Below, piece after piece: positions 33,691-42,780 of a stretch of DNA of 64,000 bases. The number at the start of each line of letters is the position of its first letter. Within the stretch, counting starts at the first letter, position 1. This DNA comes from Cyclobacteriaceae bacterium (GTDB lineage: Bacteria; Bacteroidota; Bacteroidia; Cytophagales; Cyclobacteriaceae), in contig JABFRS010000002.1 of NCBI GenBank assembly GCA_013141055.1, positions 992,001 through 1,056,000 on the forward strand, written 5' to 3'. Below the pieces are notes generated by a model. It ran no database searches, had not been told where the DNA came from, and was given only the letters and a program-made list of their open reading frames with translations. The position numbers and the translations under genes were made by a program.

Positions 33691-34983
33691 CTACGCAGTG
33701 ACCAGCATTTCCGGATTTTTGACCTTCGGAGCGGCCCAGGCGTCTCTTCCGAGCAGTTTTGTACAGAGATCAACCGCGCTGGTAAAGGCATCCTCATGGA
33801 AGCCAAAACGGAAATAGCTTCCGGCAAAATAACTGACACCGTTTTCATTCAATCTTGGGAGAAGGCGTTGCGCTTCGGCCGTTGCAGGTGTAAAAATTGG
33901 ATGATCATACTCTATCCTCTTTATCACCTTAGATTCATCAATCACACCAGGATCATTGATAGAAACAAAGTAATTTTTCTTTGCAGAAACCTTTTGCAAA
34001 ATGTTCATGTCATAAATGGTGCAGGTTGTCAGTTCACCCTTTACCTTTTCAACACGGTAATTCCACGCTGACCATGTCGATTTGATTTTCGGCATAACCG
34101 CTTCATCTGTATGAAGAGTGGCAATATTCTTTTGATAATCGAAGTTTTTCAGAAGTCTTCCTTCCAGTTCGGTAGGATCCTGCAGCAGGCGTAAAGTCTG
34201 ATCAGCATGACATGCAAAGATTACTTTATCATAAACTTTTTCAGAACCATCGGTTGATGTGATGATGGCTTTTCCGTTTTTACGGACCACTTTCTGAACC
34301 CCATTACGCAACTGTATCCTGTCTTTGAAAGGAGCAATCAATTTATCACGATACTGCCAGCTACCATTGTGAACAGTATACCACTGAAACTGTCCGGTGA
34401 TTCCAAGCAGGCCATGGTTCTTAAAGAACTGTACCAAAGCGCGGGCAGGATACTTTAAAGTAATATCCGTTGGCGTCGACCAGAGAGCTGAGCTCATTGG
34501 GACGATATAATCATATAGGAATCTGTCTCCATAGCCTCTCTCCTTTGCATAATCATGAATGGAATAGGAGATGAATCGATCATTCGTAAGAATTTCTTCA
34601 GCCTCTTTATAGAAGCGATTGATCTGGAGAAGCATCTTCCAAAAACCAGGACTGAAATAATTTTTCTTCTGTGCGAAAAGATTCAGGCTGCTGTATTCAA
34701 GACCACTGGGCAAATGTTGTACACCAAAAGACATATTGGTGGGCTTGACGCCGACATTCAACTCTCTGAATAGTTTTACCAGGTTAGGATATGTCGTCTC
34801 GTTAAAAACGATAAAGCCCGTATCGATGGGAATCTTTTTACCGTCCTCTTCAACATAGACGGTATTTGTATGACCACCTACGTATGAGTTCTGCTCGTAG
34901 AAAGTAAGATCGTATTCGCGATGAAGAAAGTGTCCACATCCCATTCCTGCGATGCCGGTTCCTATGATTGCTATTGATTCCAT
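33691..34983 (-). CDS. FAD-dependent oxidoreductase (amine oxidase-like)
   Basis: A 430-residue flavoprotein with an N-terminal Rossmann site IAIIGTGIAGMGCGHFL (about 3-20) followed by YEQNSYVGGHTNTVYVEEDG, typical of the NAD(P)-binding amine-oxidase family that pairs with DUF1365 and CFA synthase. It could oxidise or desaturate the acyl chain for later methylation. That substrate is inferred from the operon. Confidence 0.88.
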   Translation of the reverse strand: MESIAIIGTGIAGMGCGHFLHREYDLTFYEQNSYVGGHTNTVYVEEDGKKIPIDTGFIVFNETTYPNLVKLFRELNVGVKPTNMSFGVQHLPSGLEYSSLNLFAQKKNYFSPGFWKMLLQINRFYKEAEEILTNDRFISYSIHDYAKERGYGDRFLYDYIVPMSSALWSTPTDITLKYPARALVQFFKNHGLLGITGQFQWYTVHNGSWQYRDKLIAPFKDRIQLRNGVQKVVRKNGKAIITSTDGSEKVYDKVIFACHADQTLRLLQDPTELEGRLLKNFDYQKNIATLHTDEAVMPKIKSTWSAWNYRVEKVKGELTTCTIYDMNILQKVSAKKNYFVSINDPGVIDESKVIKRIEYDHPIFTPATAEAQRLLPRLNENGVSYFAGSYFRFGFHEDAFTSAVDLCTKLLGRDAWAAPKVKNPEMLVTA

Positions 34984-35004
34984 GATCTTTTGTTAGGTCG
35001 TTGA

Positions 35005-36117
35005 TTAATTATTACGGAAGGACTTTTCTGCAGAGAAATAATCATTGCGCTCTTCCATTGAAAGTGCCTGCGCCAGTGAATGATGCTGAGGCTGCTTTTC
35101 AAACAGATAATGACTGACCATCCACTCTGTACCATTTTTATATCCAAACAGTTCGGCACACGCCATGAAGAAGACACGCCAGTAGACCCACCACTTCACT
35201 GCCTGATTTTCCCCATAAGTTTTTTCAAACAAAGGCATGATCAATTCCTTATGTTCATCCATCTTCGTCAGCCATGCTTCAGAAGTCTTGCTGTAATGCA
35301 TTCCATTGACACGCCAGTGTTTTTCAATCTTGAAGTGATCAGCGAAGTAAAGCAACAGGTGATCACTCGGCATGATGCCTCCGGAGAAGAAATACTTCGC
35401 CATCCAATCAGTATCATTCTTCACTTCATACAAATAGCTCAAAGAATGGTGTGTGAAAATATGAATGAACATCTTGCCATCATCACGAAGGAAACCCGAA
35501 AGCTTTTCCAGCAATGATTTATAGTTACGCATGTGCTCAAACATCTCGACCGACACAATGCGATCGAATTTTTCTGAGGTTTGAAAAACATTCATATCAC
35601 ACGTGATAATCTGAAGATTGGTGATGCCACGTTTCTTTGCTTCAGAATCAATGTATAGTTTCTGGGTAGCAGAATTGGAAACACCTGTTACCTTGCTCTC
35701 CGGGAATTTTGTCGCCATGAAGAGCGACAACGATCCCCATCCACAACCACATTCCAGGATGTCCATCCCATTCTTCAATTCTGCACGCTCACAGGTAAGG
35801 CTGAGCATGTCATCTTCCGATTGATCGAATGAAGTAACGCCATCCTTCCAATAGCCTGAACTGTATTTAAGATTCTTGCCCAATACCCACTTGAAGAACT
35901 CTGTAGGAACTTCATAATGTTGTTCGTTGGCAGCTTTGGTCTCAACAGCAATCGGGCTTTGCTTAAGCAACGCAACGAAGTCCATGAACTTCTGCTGTTG
36001 GTGTTCAAAGTCAGCAACTGTCTCTTCTTTAATTCTTTCGGCACAAATTCTTTTGATTCCGGCACGAATAAGAAAATCAGGAACGAGGTTTTTTTCAAGA
36101 AGGCTGTTGTACCACAT
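35005..36117 (-). CDS. CFA-like/CNMT-like SAM-dependent methyltransferase
   Basis: A 370-residue methyltransferase of the CFA superfamily. The part ANEQHYEVPTEFFKWVLGKN and LKYSSGYWKDGV is like plant coclaurine N-methyltransferase-type enzymes, and the SAM loop is ILECGCGWGSLSLFMA. Compared with the CFA gene at 31633, it has a Cys in place of Ile-Gly and lacks the longer N-terminal domain of classical CFA synthases. In this operon it may add a methyl branch rather than a cyclopropane ring. It is 21 bases upstream of the FAD gene. Confidence 0.85.
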   Translation of the reverse strand: MWYNSLLEKNLVPDFLIRAGIKRICAERIKEETVADFEHQQQKFMDFVALLKQSPIAVETKAANEQHYEVPTEFFKWVLGKNLKYSSGYWKDGVTSFDQSEDDMLSLTCERAELKNGMDILECGCGWGSLSLFMATKFPESKVTGVSNSATQKLYIDSEAKKRGITNLQIITCDMNVFQTSEKFDRIVSVEMFEHMRNYKSLLEKLSGFLRDDGKMFIHIFTHHSLSYLYEVKNDTDWMAKYFFSGGIMPSDHLLLYFADHFKIEKHWRVNGMHYSKTSEAWLTKMDEHKELIMPLFEKTYGENQAVKWWVYWRVFFMACAELFGYKNGTEWMVSHYLFEKQPQHHSLAQALSMEERNDYFSAEKSFRNN

Positions 36118-36143
36118 ATTTTTACATTAAAATGAATGAACAA

Positions 36144-36929
36144 TTAAGGTTTGCGCTTTGGTAATGGAATAAAAGGTGATGTCGTTTTTTGATATTCGAT
36201 GAATTTCTGACCACGGGATTTAACCATTTGTTCTTCAGTGTATTTGATACCTGTCACTTTGGTAAGGAAAAACCACATCGCAATCGGACAGATGATACTG
36301 ATGTATCCAAAGGGAGAACTCAATGCCATCACAAAAAATCCTATCCAGATCATCCATTCAAAGAAATAATTAGGATGACGTGAGTAATACCATAGTCCGC
36401 GATCACAAACCTTTCCCTTATTGGACGGACTTTCCTTGAACTTCTTTAATTGATTGTCGGCGATAGTCTCCCCGATCAAAGCCACAAACCATATCACACC
36501 CCCAATGATCTCGAAATAATTTAATTCCTCTGCAGGGTTGACCATGATCAATGCAAAGGGTAATGAAAGCACCAATGCAAGGATGGCCTGGAAATAATAG
36601 AACCGAAGCATGAGAATGTTTTGCTTATCGCCCCACTCTTTGCGCAATGCTGTATACCGGACATCTTCTGGTTGACCTACTGTACGTTGGTATAGATGAA
36701 AAGCCAAGCGAAATCCCCAGCAGCAGACAGCGCCAAGAATCAATAGTTGACGCGGCATGTAACCATTCACAAAAATAAAATAAATGATCGCGAGCATGGG
36801 AAAGCTTGCAGACCAGATAGTATCAACGATGGCTGCATTCTTCGTCTGAAGCTGAATCAACCATGTGAATGTGAACAATAACAACAATGCTATTGCACCA
36901 TAGATGAACAGATCGGTTAGTGCGATCAT
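36144..36929 (-). CDS. DUF1295 membrane protein
   Basis: A 261-residue protein with six to seven transmembrane segments. The C-terminal region (LWYYSRHPNYFFEWMIWIGF and SRGQKFIEYQKTTSPFIP) is the signature of DUF1295, related to steroid 5-alpha reductase/ICMT-like reductases that act on lipids in the membrane. It probably reduces or modifies the acyl group handled by the operon. Its start overlaps the upstream DUF1475 stop by four bases. Confidence 0.9.
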   Translation of the reverse strand: MIALTDLFIYGAIALLLLFTFTWLIQLQTKNAAIVDTIWSASFPMLAIIYFIFVNGYMPRQLLILGAVCCWGFRLAFHLYQRTVGQPEDVRYTALRKEWGDKQNILMLRFYYFQAILALVLSLPFALIMVNPAEELNYFEIIGGVIWFVALIGETIADNQLKKFKESPSNKGKVCDRGLWYYSRHPNYFFEWMIWIGFFVMALSSPFGYISIICPIAMWFFLTKVTGIKYTEEQMVKSRGQKFIEYQKTTSPFIPLPKRKP

Positions 36930-37267
36930 GAATGTGCTGATTTTGGTTTCAGCAAAACATCTATCTTCTCTCCCTTTTTCAGGGAAAACAATTCAATTAA
37001 TATGTAACCTATGGTGCCAATGCTGCCAAGTGTAAAGAACAGGATAGCCCACATGAGCTTGATAGCAAGGTTTCTTTCACGGTACAGAACAAAGAGATAA
37101 ATAACGAGGACATTGGCGTAGAAATCCCACAGAGTTGCTCTCATCCAGGGGATTGATCCCAGAAAGTTCCACTCTTCGAATAGGCTGCTTTCCAGGCTTG
37201 TCGAAACGACCATATAGACCATAAAAAGCCATACTACACTCAGGAAAATCTTCAGAAAGGATACCAT
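36926..37267 (-). CDS. DUF1475 membrane protein
   Basis: A 113-residue protein with three to four transmembrane helices, starting at ATG 37267 (VSFLKIFLSVVWLFMVYMVV follows). A longer frame from 37399 would run into the divergent gene's upstream region and adds non-membrane residues, so I reject it. It matches DUF1475 (FLGSIPWMRATLWDFYANVL, then GSIGTIGYILIELFSLK). It is the first gene of the fatty-acid modification operon and its stop overlaps the next start. Confidence 0.8.
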   Translation of the reverse strand: MVSFLKIFLSVVWLFMVYMVVSTSLESSLFEEWNFLGSIPWMRATLWDFYANVLVIYLFVLYRERNLAIKLMWAILFFTLGSIGTIGYILIELFSLKKGEKIDVLLKPKSAHS

Positions 37268-37282
37268 GCCATGGAATTTTAT

Positions 37283-37318
37283 TAAACTTACGAACCAACA
37301 CAGAAAGCAGATTTCAAA
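37283..37318 (-). promoter_or_regulatory. possible promoter of fatty-acid modification operon
   Basis: On the minus strand TTTG (37318-37315) and TAAGTTTA (37290-37283), 24 bases apart, are close to the Bacteroidota pattern but with wide spacing and one mismatch. They lie in the 56-base gap between divergent genes. Confidence 0.35.
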
Positions 37319-37323
37319 CCCGC

Positions 37324-38331
37324 ATGAAAAGTCAACAGAGAATACTCGGAATAGTTTTAATAGCCCTGATTTACGGCTGTAAGCCCTCCATCGAGACAAA
37401 AACCATCGGAAGCATTGAACGCCTTGATTCAGCGATCAATAACATTATTACAAAAGATGCGAAAGTTGAGGTGATTGCCGAGGGATTTGAATGGACGGAA
37501 GGTCCACTGTGGATCGAGGACCAAAAAATGCTCCTCTTTTCAGATATCCCCAAAAATACTGTGTTTAAATGGACAGAAGAGAAAGGTATTGAAACCTATC
37601 TCCTTCCTTCAGGACATACTACCACCGAACCAATTGGAGGTGAGCCAGGCTCTAACGGACTTTTACTGGATGATAATGGAACACTCGTTCTCTGTCAGCA
37701 TGGCGACAGGAGACTTGCGCGGATGAACGCCACTGTGGATGTACAGAAAGCAGAGTACCAGACCATCGCTGATAAATATCAGGGCAAAAGATTTAATAGT
37801 CCTAACGACGCTGCCTTTTACAATGGTGATTTTTATCTAACGGATCCTCCCTATGGATTAGCTGCTGATTCTTTGAAAGAAATTTCTTTTCAGGGAGTTT
37901 ATCGTATTGCAAAGGATGGAACGGTAAATCTTCTAGTCGATTCACTCACAAGACCCAATGGCATCGCGTTCTCTCCCGATCATACAAAAATATATGTTGC
38001 CAATTCAGATTCTGATAAAGCACGTTGGTATAAATATAACATGATCACGGATGGAACGGGTAATGCCGCTATCTCAGGTGGATCAATATTTTATGATGCT
38101 ACCTCTCTGACCTCATCTGTAAAGGGACTTCCTGATGGATTAAAAGTGGATGACAATGGGACTATCTTCGCATCAGGACCGGGTGGTGTTTTTATCTTCA
38201 ATCCTGAAGGAAAACTTTTAGGAAAGATCAAGCTTGATGAAGCATGCTCCAATACTGCATTATCCCCTGACGGAAAAGTTTTATACATCACCAACGATAT
38301 GTATTTGTTGCGTGTAAAATTGAGAAAGTAA
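37324..38331 (+). CDS. SMP-30/gluconolactonase-like lipoprotein
   Basis: A 335-residue beta-propeller protein with lipobox LIYGC at the N-terminus, then SMP-30/LRE-like motifs: AEGFEWTEGPLWIEDQKMLL, EPGSNGLLLDDNGTLVLCQH, and LTRPNGIAFSPDHTKIYVAN, SNTALSPDGKVLYITND. It would hydrolyse sugar lactones in the periplasm, with a metal bound in the propeller centre. Substrate is not known. It is cotranscribed with the CBU_0592-like gene 4 bases downstream. Confidence 0.9.
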   Translation: MKSQQRILGIVLIALIYGCKPSIETKTIGSIERLDSAINNIITKDAKVEVIAEGFEWTEGPLWIEDQKMLLFSDIPKNTVFKWTEEKGIETYLLPSGHTTTEPIGGEPGSNGLLLDDNGTLVLCQHGDRRLARMNATVDVQKAEYQTIADKYQGKRFNSPNDAAFYNGDFYLTDPPYGLAADSLKEISFQGVYRIAKDGTVNLLVDSLTRPNGIAFSPDHTKIYVANSDSDKARWYKYNMITDGTGNAAISGGSIFYDATSLTSSVKGLPDGLKVDDNGTIFASGPGGVFIFNPEGKLLGKIKLDEACSNTALSPDGKVLYITNDMYLLRVKLRK

Positions 38332-38335
38332 GAAT

Positions 38336-38617
38336 ATGACAACTTTAGAAATTATTATCGAGACCATCGGATGGGCAGGATCAGCGGCTGTAATTGCGGC
38401 TTATGCTTTGAATAGCTATCAGAAAATAAAATCAGACTCCCTGGTGTTTCAACTTTTAAATTTAACGGGTGGAATTTTTCTGATCGTTTACACCAATTAC
38501 AAAGAAGCCTTTGCATCGACCGTCATTAATGTTGTATGGGTTGTAGTTGCTGTGTCTGCGCTTGCGCGGATGATCATCTCTCGCAAAGCTTCGTCTAACC
38601 CATCTGTAAAATCTTAG
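38336..38617 (+). CDS. small membrane protein (CBU_0592 family-like)
   Basis: A 93-residue protein with three transmembrane helices: IETIGWAGSAAVIAAYALNS, FQLLNLTGGIFLIVYTNY and a third helix with VINVVWVVVAVSALARMI. This matches the CBU_0592/SemiSWEET-like small proteins of unknown function. It follows the SMP-30 gene by 4 bases and precedes the serine hydrolase gene by 26. Confidence 0.8.
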   Translation: MTTLEIIIETIGWAGSAAVIAAYALNSYQKIKSDSLVFQLLNLTGGIFLIVYTNYKEAFASTVINVVWVVVAVSALARMIISRKASSNPSVKS

Positions 38618-38643
38618 TCATACGTGTAACCTAATCCCAAACC

Positions 38644-40140
38644 ATGAAACTTGTCCTTCCCTTTTTATTCATTTGCTCCATCGCATTTGCACAGAAGACT
38701 TCTACGCTGGATCAAAAGATCAAGGAGTTTGATCAATATGTTGAAGCTGGTCGCAAGCAGTGGGAAATTCCAGGACTTGCCGTAACCGTGGTGAAAGATG
38801 GAAAGGTGATTCTGAAAAAAGGATACGGAGTGCGGGAAATAGGAAAACCTGGTGTCGTAAATACAGAAACACTTTTTGCGTGCGCTTCTACCACAAAGGC
38901 AATGACGGCAGTGTGCATGGGTATTCTGGTAGACGAAGGAAAAGTAAAATGGGATGATCCGGTTAGCAAATACCTTCCTGAATATCAATTATACGATCCT
39001 TATGTGACTCGTGAATTGCGTGTGCGGGATCTGTTTCTACATAATAGCGGTGTCGGCAATGCAGATTTTGTATGGGGACTGATGGACATACCTGTTGAAG
39101 AGGTGCTTAGGAAGATGCGCGATGTGAAGCCGAGCTATTCTTTCCGCGCAGGATTTATTTATCAGAACGTGTTTTATATCGCGGCAGGAGAAGTGATTAA
39201 AAAGATCAGTGGTAAACCATGGGAAGTTTACATCCAGGAAAAAATCTTCACTCCACTTGGAATGACACGCACAGCGCCTATGAGGAAGTACATTAAAGAT
39301 GACAATCAGACAAAACCACATTTCAAGATTGAGAATGTGATCACACCTATTACCTATACTAAAGATGATGCAGTGGGCCCGGCAGGCTCTGTATGGTCTT
39401 CCATTGATGATATGAGCAAGTGGGTTGTGTGCATGCTTGACAGCAGTAAATACAGCGGAGGAAGATTGCTGAAAAAGGAAACGTGGAAAGAAATGTTCAA
39501 GCCACAAACCATTGTTACAGATGCAGAATTTTATCCAACGCAGACGTTAACCAAGCCACACTGGAAAACATATGGCTTTGGATGGTTCCAGCACGATTAT
39601 AAAGGAAAGATGCTGAATTTTCATACAGGAAGTCTTTCAGGATTAACGGCTATCAATGCTCAAATTCAGGAAGAAAATATCGGCTTCTACATTTTTGAGA
39701 ATTATGATCATGCTGAATTACGCCATGCGCTGATGTATAAGGCAATGGATCTATTTGCTCTTGGCGGAGATCGCGACTGGAGCAGGGAAATGCTAAAGCT
39801 CTATTCGACTCTTCGCGAGAATCAGCAAAAAGCCGAAAAGACTTTTGAAGAGAAGAGAGTATTAAATACCAAGCCTTCTCTGGTCATCACAGAATACGCA
39901 GGAAAATATACTTCACCACAATACGGTGAGCTGGATATTAAAGTCGCCGATAACAAACTGGCGATCAATATGAATAATTTTATCAAAGCAACGGTTGACC
40001 ATTGGAACTATGATACTTTCCGTGGCTGGTTTGATGAAAAAGAAAATGGAAAGATCAATGCGCTGTTCAGCCTTGGAATTGACGGAAAAGTAAGCAAGGT
40101 TAATATTGATGGCTTTGAGTTCAACAAAGCGAAGAACTGA
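38644..40140 (+). CDS. secreted serine hydrolase (class C beta-lactamase-like)
   Basis: A 498-residue protein with a signal peptide (residues 1-16) and a beta-lactamase/DD-peptidase domain (about 20-370). The catalytic Ser-x-x-Lys is Ser82-Thr-Thr-Lys85 in CASTTKAM; YQNVFYIAAGE supplies the Tyr motif and HTGSLSGL the KTG-like motif as HTG. The C-terminal about 100 residues resemble the DUF3471 lipocalin-like domain found after such hydrolases. The substrate, such as a peptide or ester, cannot be told from sequence. Confidence 0.9.
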   Translation: MKLVLPFLFICSIAFAQKTSTLDQKIKEFDQYVEAGRKQWEIPGLAVTVVKDGKVILKKGYGVREIGKPGVVNTETLFACASTTKAMTAVCMGILVDEGKVKWDDPVSKYLPEYQLYDPYVTRELRVRDLFLHNSGVGNADFVWGLMDIPVEEVLRKMRDVKPSYSFRAGFIYQNVFYIAAGEVIKKISGKPWEVYIQEKIFTPLGMTRTAPMRKYIKDDNQTKPHFKIENVITPITYTKDDAVGPAGSVWSSIDDMSKWVVCMLDSSKYSGGRLLKKETWKEMFKPQTIVTDAEFYPTQTLTKPHWKTYGFGWFQHDYKGKMLNFHTGSLSGLTAINAQIQEENIGFYIFENYDHAELRHALMYKAMDLFALGGDRDWSREMLKLYSTLRENQQKAEKTFEEKRVLNTKPSLVITEYAGKYTSPQYGELDIKVADNKLAINMNNFIKATVDHWNYDTFRGWFDEKENGKINALFSLGIDGKVSKVNIDGFEFNKAKN

Positions 40141-40148
40141 CAAAGATT

Positions 40149-40182
40149 AGTGAGAGAGTGATTTCACAATCATTCTCTCACT
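40149..40182. terminator. hairpin between convergent genes
   Basis: Arms AGTGAGAGA (40149-40157) and TCTCTCACT (40174-40182) with partial extension of the stem inward. It lies between the serine hydrolase and the convergent cyclase gene. T-runs on either side are weak, so termination strength is uncertain. Confidence 0.6.
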
Positions 40183-40197
40183 TATAACATTGACTTA

Positions 40198-41481
40198 TTA
40201 CGCCAGTTTGTAGACCTCCACCTTCTCACTCCACCCCTTCACCATCACGCTTCCCAGGTTTTCAGATTTGTATTGACTTTGATCGATCTCTTCCATCACC
40301 TGAGATGAAACAAGTATTTGCGATTGATATTCTTTGTTGAGCTGTTCGAGACGAGCCGCCAGGATCACAGGAGTTCCTGTAATGGAATATTGTTGACGGA
40401 CTGATGTTCCGATATTTCCGGTTACTACTTCACCCACGTGAATACCCATTCCAACGCCTATTAAAGGAATCTCACCATTCTTATGCTTTTGAGAAAGCTG
40501 CTCCAGTATTTCCAACGAAGCTATCACCGCACTCTTTCCGGGATTGGACACAGCCATTGGCGCACCAAAAGTTACCATGCATCCGTCACCCAGAAACTGA
40601 TTGATGATTCCATGGTGTTTCGTTACAACATCTACCACCACTGAAAAAAACATATTCTGATAAGCAACAATTTCTGAAGGTGTCTTACCAACAACATAGG
40701 AAGTGAAATTCCGGATATCAATAAACATGATGCACACTCTCATCTTCTTGCTTGGAATGCTTCCTTTTTCTTCCAGCATCTGATCAACGATCTCTCTCGA
40801 TATCTGCTGACCAAACATATTAACGACCTCGCTTCCTTTTTGTGCAAATGCAAGAGATCGGTCAATCTCCTTTCTGATTTCCCTTGACACAAATGCCGCA
40901 CCCATTCCGCACATAAATGTTGCAAGGGACTTGCCAAGAATGGAAACGAATGAATTCTGTAACTGATCAATTGCTCCGGGTGAATGATACCCGATAAGAT
41001 AGAGACTGAGCAAGAGGTATTCAATGGAAGCGATGAGAGTAATAAAAACTGAAAGCCTGAAATCCAGGCGAAGTGTTGACAGGATAATGAAAACGAAATA
41101 AAAATAAACTATCGGTGATTGCAGAACGATGGCGGGAGTGGAAACATTAGCCGCAACAATCAACATGATTAAGGTCGGCGAAGAAATTTCAATGAACGCA
41201 TTGATATAAGAATAAGCCACCGGAATCTTTCCTGAACCTTTACTGATCTCACGATTGATCAGATAAAAAGTAGCACACTCAAAGATCGTCATGCATAGGA
41301 GAAATAGCATCGCGGATCTCATAACATTTCTCAGCTCGGACGATGCCTCACCACTGAGAATGAAAAAGTTGATGATTGCATATAGACTTCCTATGCTAAA
41401 CGAGATCAGCAGGATCCTTGTACGAAGTCTTTCGCTATTTAAAAATTGCTCTTCAAAACGCTGGTGAAAGAAAGATTTCAT
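40198..41481 (-). CDS. membrane class III nucleotidyl cyclase with altered active site
   Basis: A 427-residue protein with six transmembrane helices (about residues 25-200) and a class III adenylate/guanylate cyclase domain (about 245-427). The two metal-binding Asp are Asp255 (FIDIRNFT) and Asp299 (FLGDGCM), and the Arg377 (LAARLE) is kept. But the substrate-specifying Lys position is Gln295 (INQFLGD), the Asp/Thr site is Thr370, and the usual transition-state Asn is Ile373 in GTPVILAARLE. Thr at that site is known in class IIIb; the Asn to Ile change may reduce or alter catalysis. Signal input is unknown. Confidence 0.9.
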   Translation of the reverse strand: MKSFFHQRFEEQFLNSERLRTRILLISFSIGSLYAIINFFILSGEASSELRNVMRSAMLFLLCMTIFECATFYLINREISKGSGKIPVAYSYINAFIEISSPTLIMLIVAANVSTPAIVLQSPIVYFYFVFIILSTLRLDFRLSVFITLIASIEYLLLSLYLIGYHSPGAIDQLQNSFVSILGKSLATFMCGMGAAFVSREIRKEIDRSLAFAQKGSEVVNMFGQQISREIVDQMLEEKGSIPSKKMRVCIMFIDIRNFTSYVVGKTPSEIVAYQNMFFSVVVDVVTKHHGIINQFLGDGCMVTFGAPMAVSNPGKSAVIASLEILEQLSQKHKNGEIPLIGVGMGIHVGEVVTGNIGTSVRQQYSITGTPVILAARLEQLNKEYQSQILVSSQVMEEIDQSQYKSENLGSVMVKGWSEKVEVYKLA

Positions 41482-41526
41482 TCAGGCAAGTTATGTGTCA
41501 GGGAAATCAGAACGTAAACTAAAGAA

Positions 41527-41550
41527 AAATGTGACCGGGAAGTCACATTT
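41527..41550 (-). terminator. terminator of the reductase gene
   Basis: Arms AAATGTGAC (41527-41535) and GTCACATTT (41542-41550) with a 6-base loop, 26 bases after the reductase stop. On the minus strand the stem is followed by TTCTTTAG, a fair T-rich tail. Confidence 0.75.
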
Positions 41551-41575
41551 CTTACTCTTTATTGTTCACTTTAAT

Positions 41576-42691
41576 TTATCCAATCTCAATTACCACATCA
41601 TCTGTCAGCGGGTGCCCAACACAAGTCAACACATAACCCTCTGCCCTCTCCGACTGAGATAATCCTTCTTCCTCATCGAGCTTAACTTTTCCGGATAAAG
41701 CTTTTCCACGGCAAGCTGTGCATAAACCGCTCTGACATGAGTAAGGTAAATCAATACCTGCGTCTAATGCTGTTTCAAGAATCGCGCGATTTGGCTGCAC
41801 CAATACTTTATATTCCTGACCATCATAACGAATCGTCACTTCACGAGCTTTGTTTTCTGTCGCAGCGGGTTCTTTCTTTTCATCCTTCGCAATCGTACCC
41901 GCGACAAAACTCTCTTTAAAAACTCTTTCCTTTGGAATCTTATGTTCCTGAAGAATCGCCTCTACGTTCTTCATCATTCCTTCAGGTCCGCACATTAAAT
42001 ATGTAGACTTGTCGATACCCCAGCTTGGAATGCGTTCAAACAGTTTCACAAGCATATCATGATTCAGCAACCCTGAGTATCCCTGCCAGTTCATTGGAGC
42101 CTCATCAAGGACATGAACAGTCTGTAATCTTCCTTCATACTTTGTTTCCAATTTTGTCAATTCATCTTTAAAGATGATGCTGTCAACATTGCGATTACAA
42201 TAAATAAGAGAAACAATACTATCGGGTTCTTGCGTTAGCAAACTCTTGATGATCGACATCATGGGAGTAATACCACTTCCACCTGCAAATAAGATCAGGT
42301 GGCGTTTTTTTTCTTTGGAATACTCTGTGGTGAACTGGCCCATCGGTTCCATGACCTTCACGATAGAACCCGATTTTATATTATCAGGTAGCCAATTGGA
42401 CATTAAACCATTATCAACACGTTTGACGGAAACAGCGAGATGATCATCGCTAAAAGGAGATGAACAGAGTGAATAAGCACGTCGAACTTCCTTTCCCTGG
42501 ACATTTACAATGAGGGTAAGAAACTGTCCTGATTTATATGCGATTTTTCCGGATGCAGGATGCTCAAAAACAATTGAAATAGCATCTTTCGTTTCCTGAA
42601 TGATATTTCTAACGGTAAGGTCGTAATAACGAGGACCGCTGTGAGACTCTTCTTTCTTCTTATCGGACTTTTTAAACAGGCCAAATGCCAT
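41576..42691 (-). CDS. PaaE/FNR-like flavin and 2Fe-2S oxidoreductase
   Basis: A 371-residue electron-transfer protein with three parts: an FAD-binding barrel (about 20-120, RAYSLCSSPFS), a NAD(P)H domain (about 130-250, LFAGGSGITPMMSI and YLMCGPEGMM), and a C-terminal plant-type 2Fe-2S ferredoxin (about 280-371, CQSGLCTACRGKALSG and a fourth Cys in LTCVGHP). This is the layout of PaaE-type reductases that feed electrons to oxygenases. No oxygenase is next to it, so the partner is unknown. A full-match promoter precedes it. Confidence 0.93.
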   Translation of the reverse strand: MAFGLFKKSDKKKEESHSGPRYYDLTVRNIIQETKDAISIVFEHPASGKIAYKSGQFLTLIVNVQGKEVRRAYSLCSSPFSDDHLAVSVKRVDNGLMSNWLPDNIKSGSIVKVMEPMGQFTTEYSKEKKRHLILFAGGSGITPMMSIIKSLLTQEPDSIVSLIYCNRNVDSIIFKDELTKLETKYEGRLQTVHVLDEAPMNWQGYSGLLNHDMLVKLFERIPSWGIDKSTYLMCGPEGMMKNVEAILQEHKIPKERVFKESFVAGTIAKDEKKEPAATENKAREVTIRYDGQEYKVLVQPNRAILETALDAGIDLPYSCQSGLCTACRGKALSGKVKLDEEEGLSQSERAEGYVLTCVGHPLTDDVVIEIG

Positions 42692-42741
42692 CGTACACTA
42701 TTTAAGTAAAACCTAACGCTTGTCTGCTCAATAGACAGCAG

Positions 42742-42773
42742 CAAAGCTACGAGCCAAAGTCTATTCTCTCAAA
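42742..42773 (-). promoter_or_regulatory. promoter of the PaaE-like reductase gene
   Basis: On the minus strand TTTG (42773-42770) and TAGCTTTG (42749-42742) are 20 bases apart, a full match to the Bacteroidota TTTG-N19-TAnnTTTG pattern. It gives a leader of about 45 bases before the start at 42691. Confidence 0.7.
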
Positions 42774-42780
42774 CTTTACT

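Noticed and set aside
33586-34071. Plus-strand 161-residue ORF
   Set aside because: It is antisense to the DUF1365 and FAD oxidoreductase genes, both of which are strongly supported.
37268-37399. Longer start of the DUF1475 gene at 37399
   Set aside because: It would overlap the start of the divergent SMP-30 gene and adds non-conserved residues; ATG 37267 is better.
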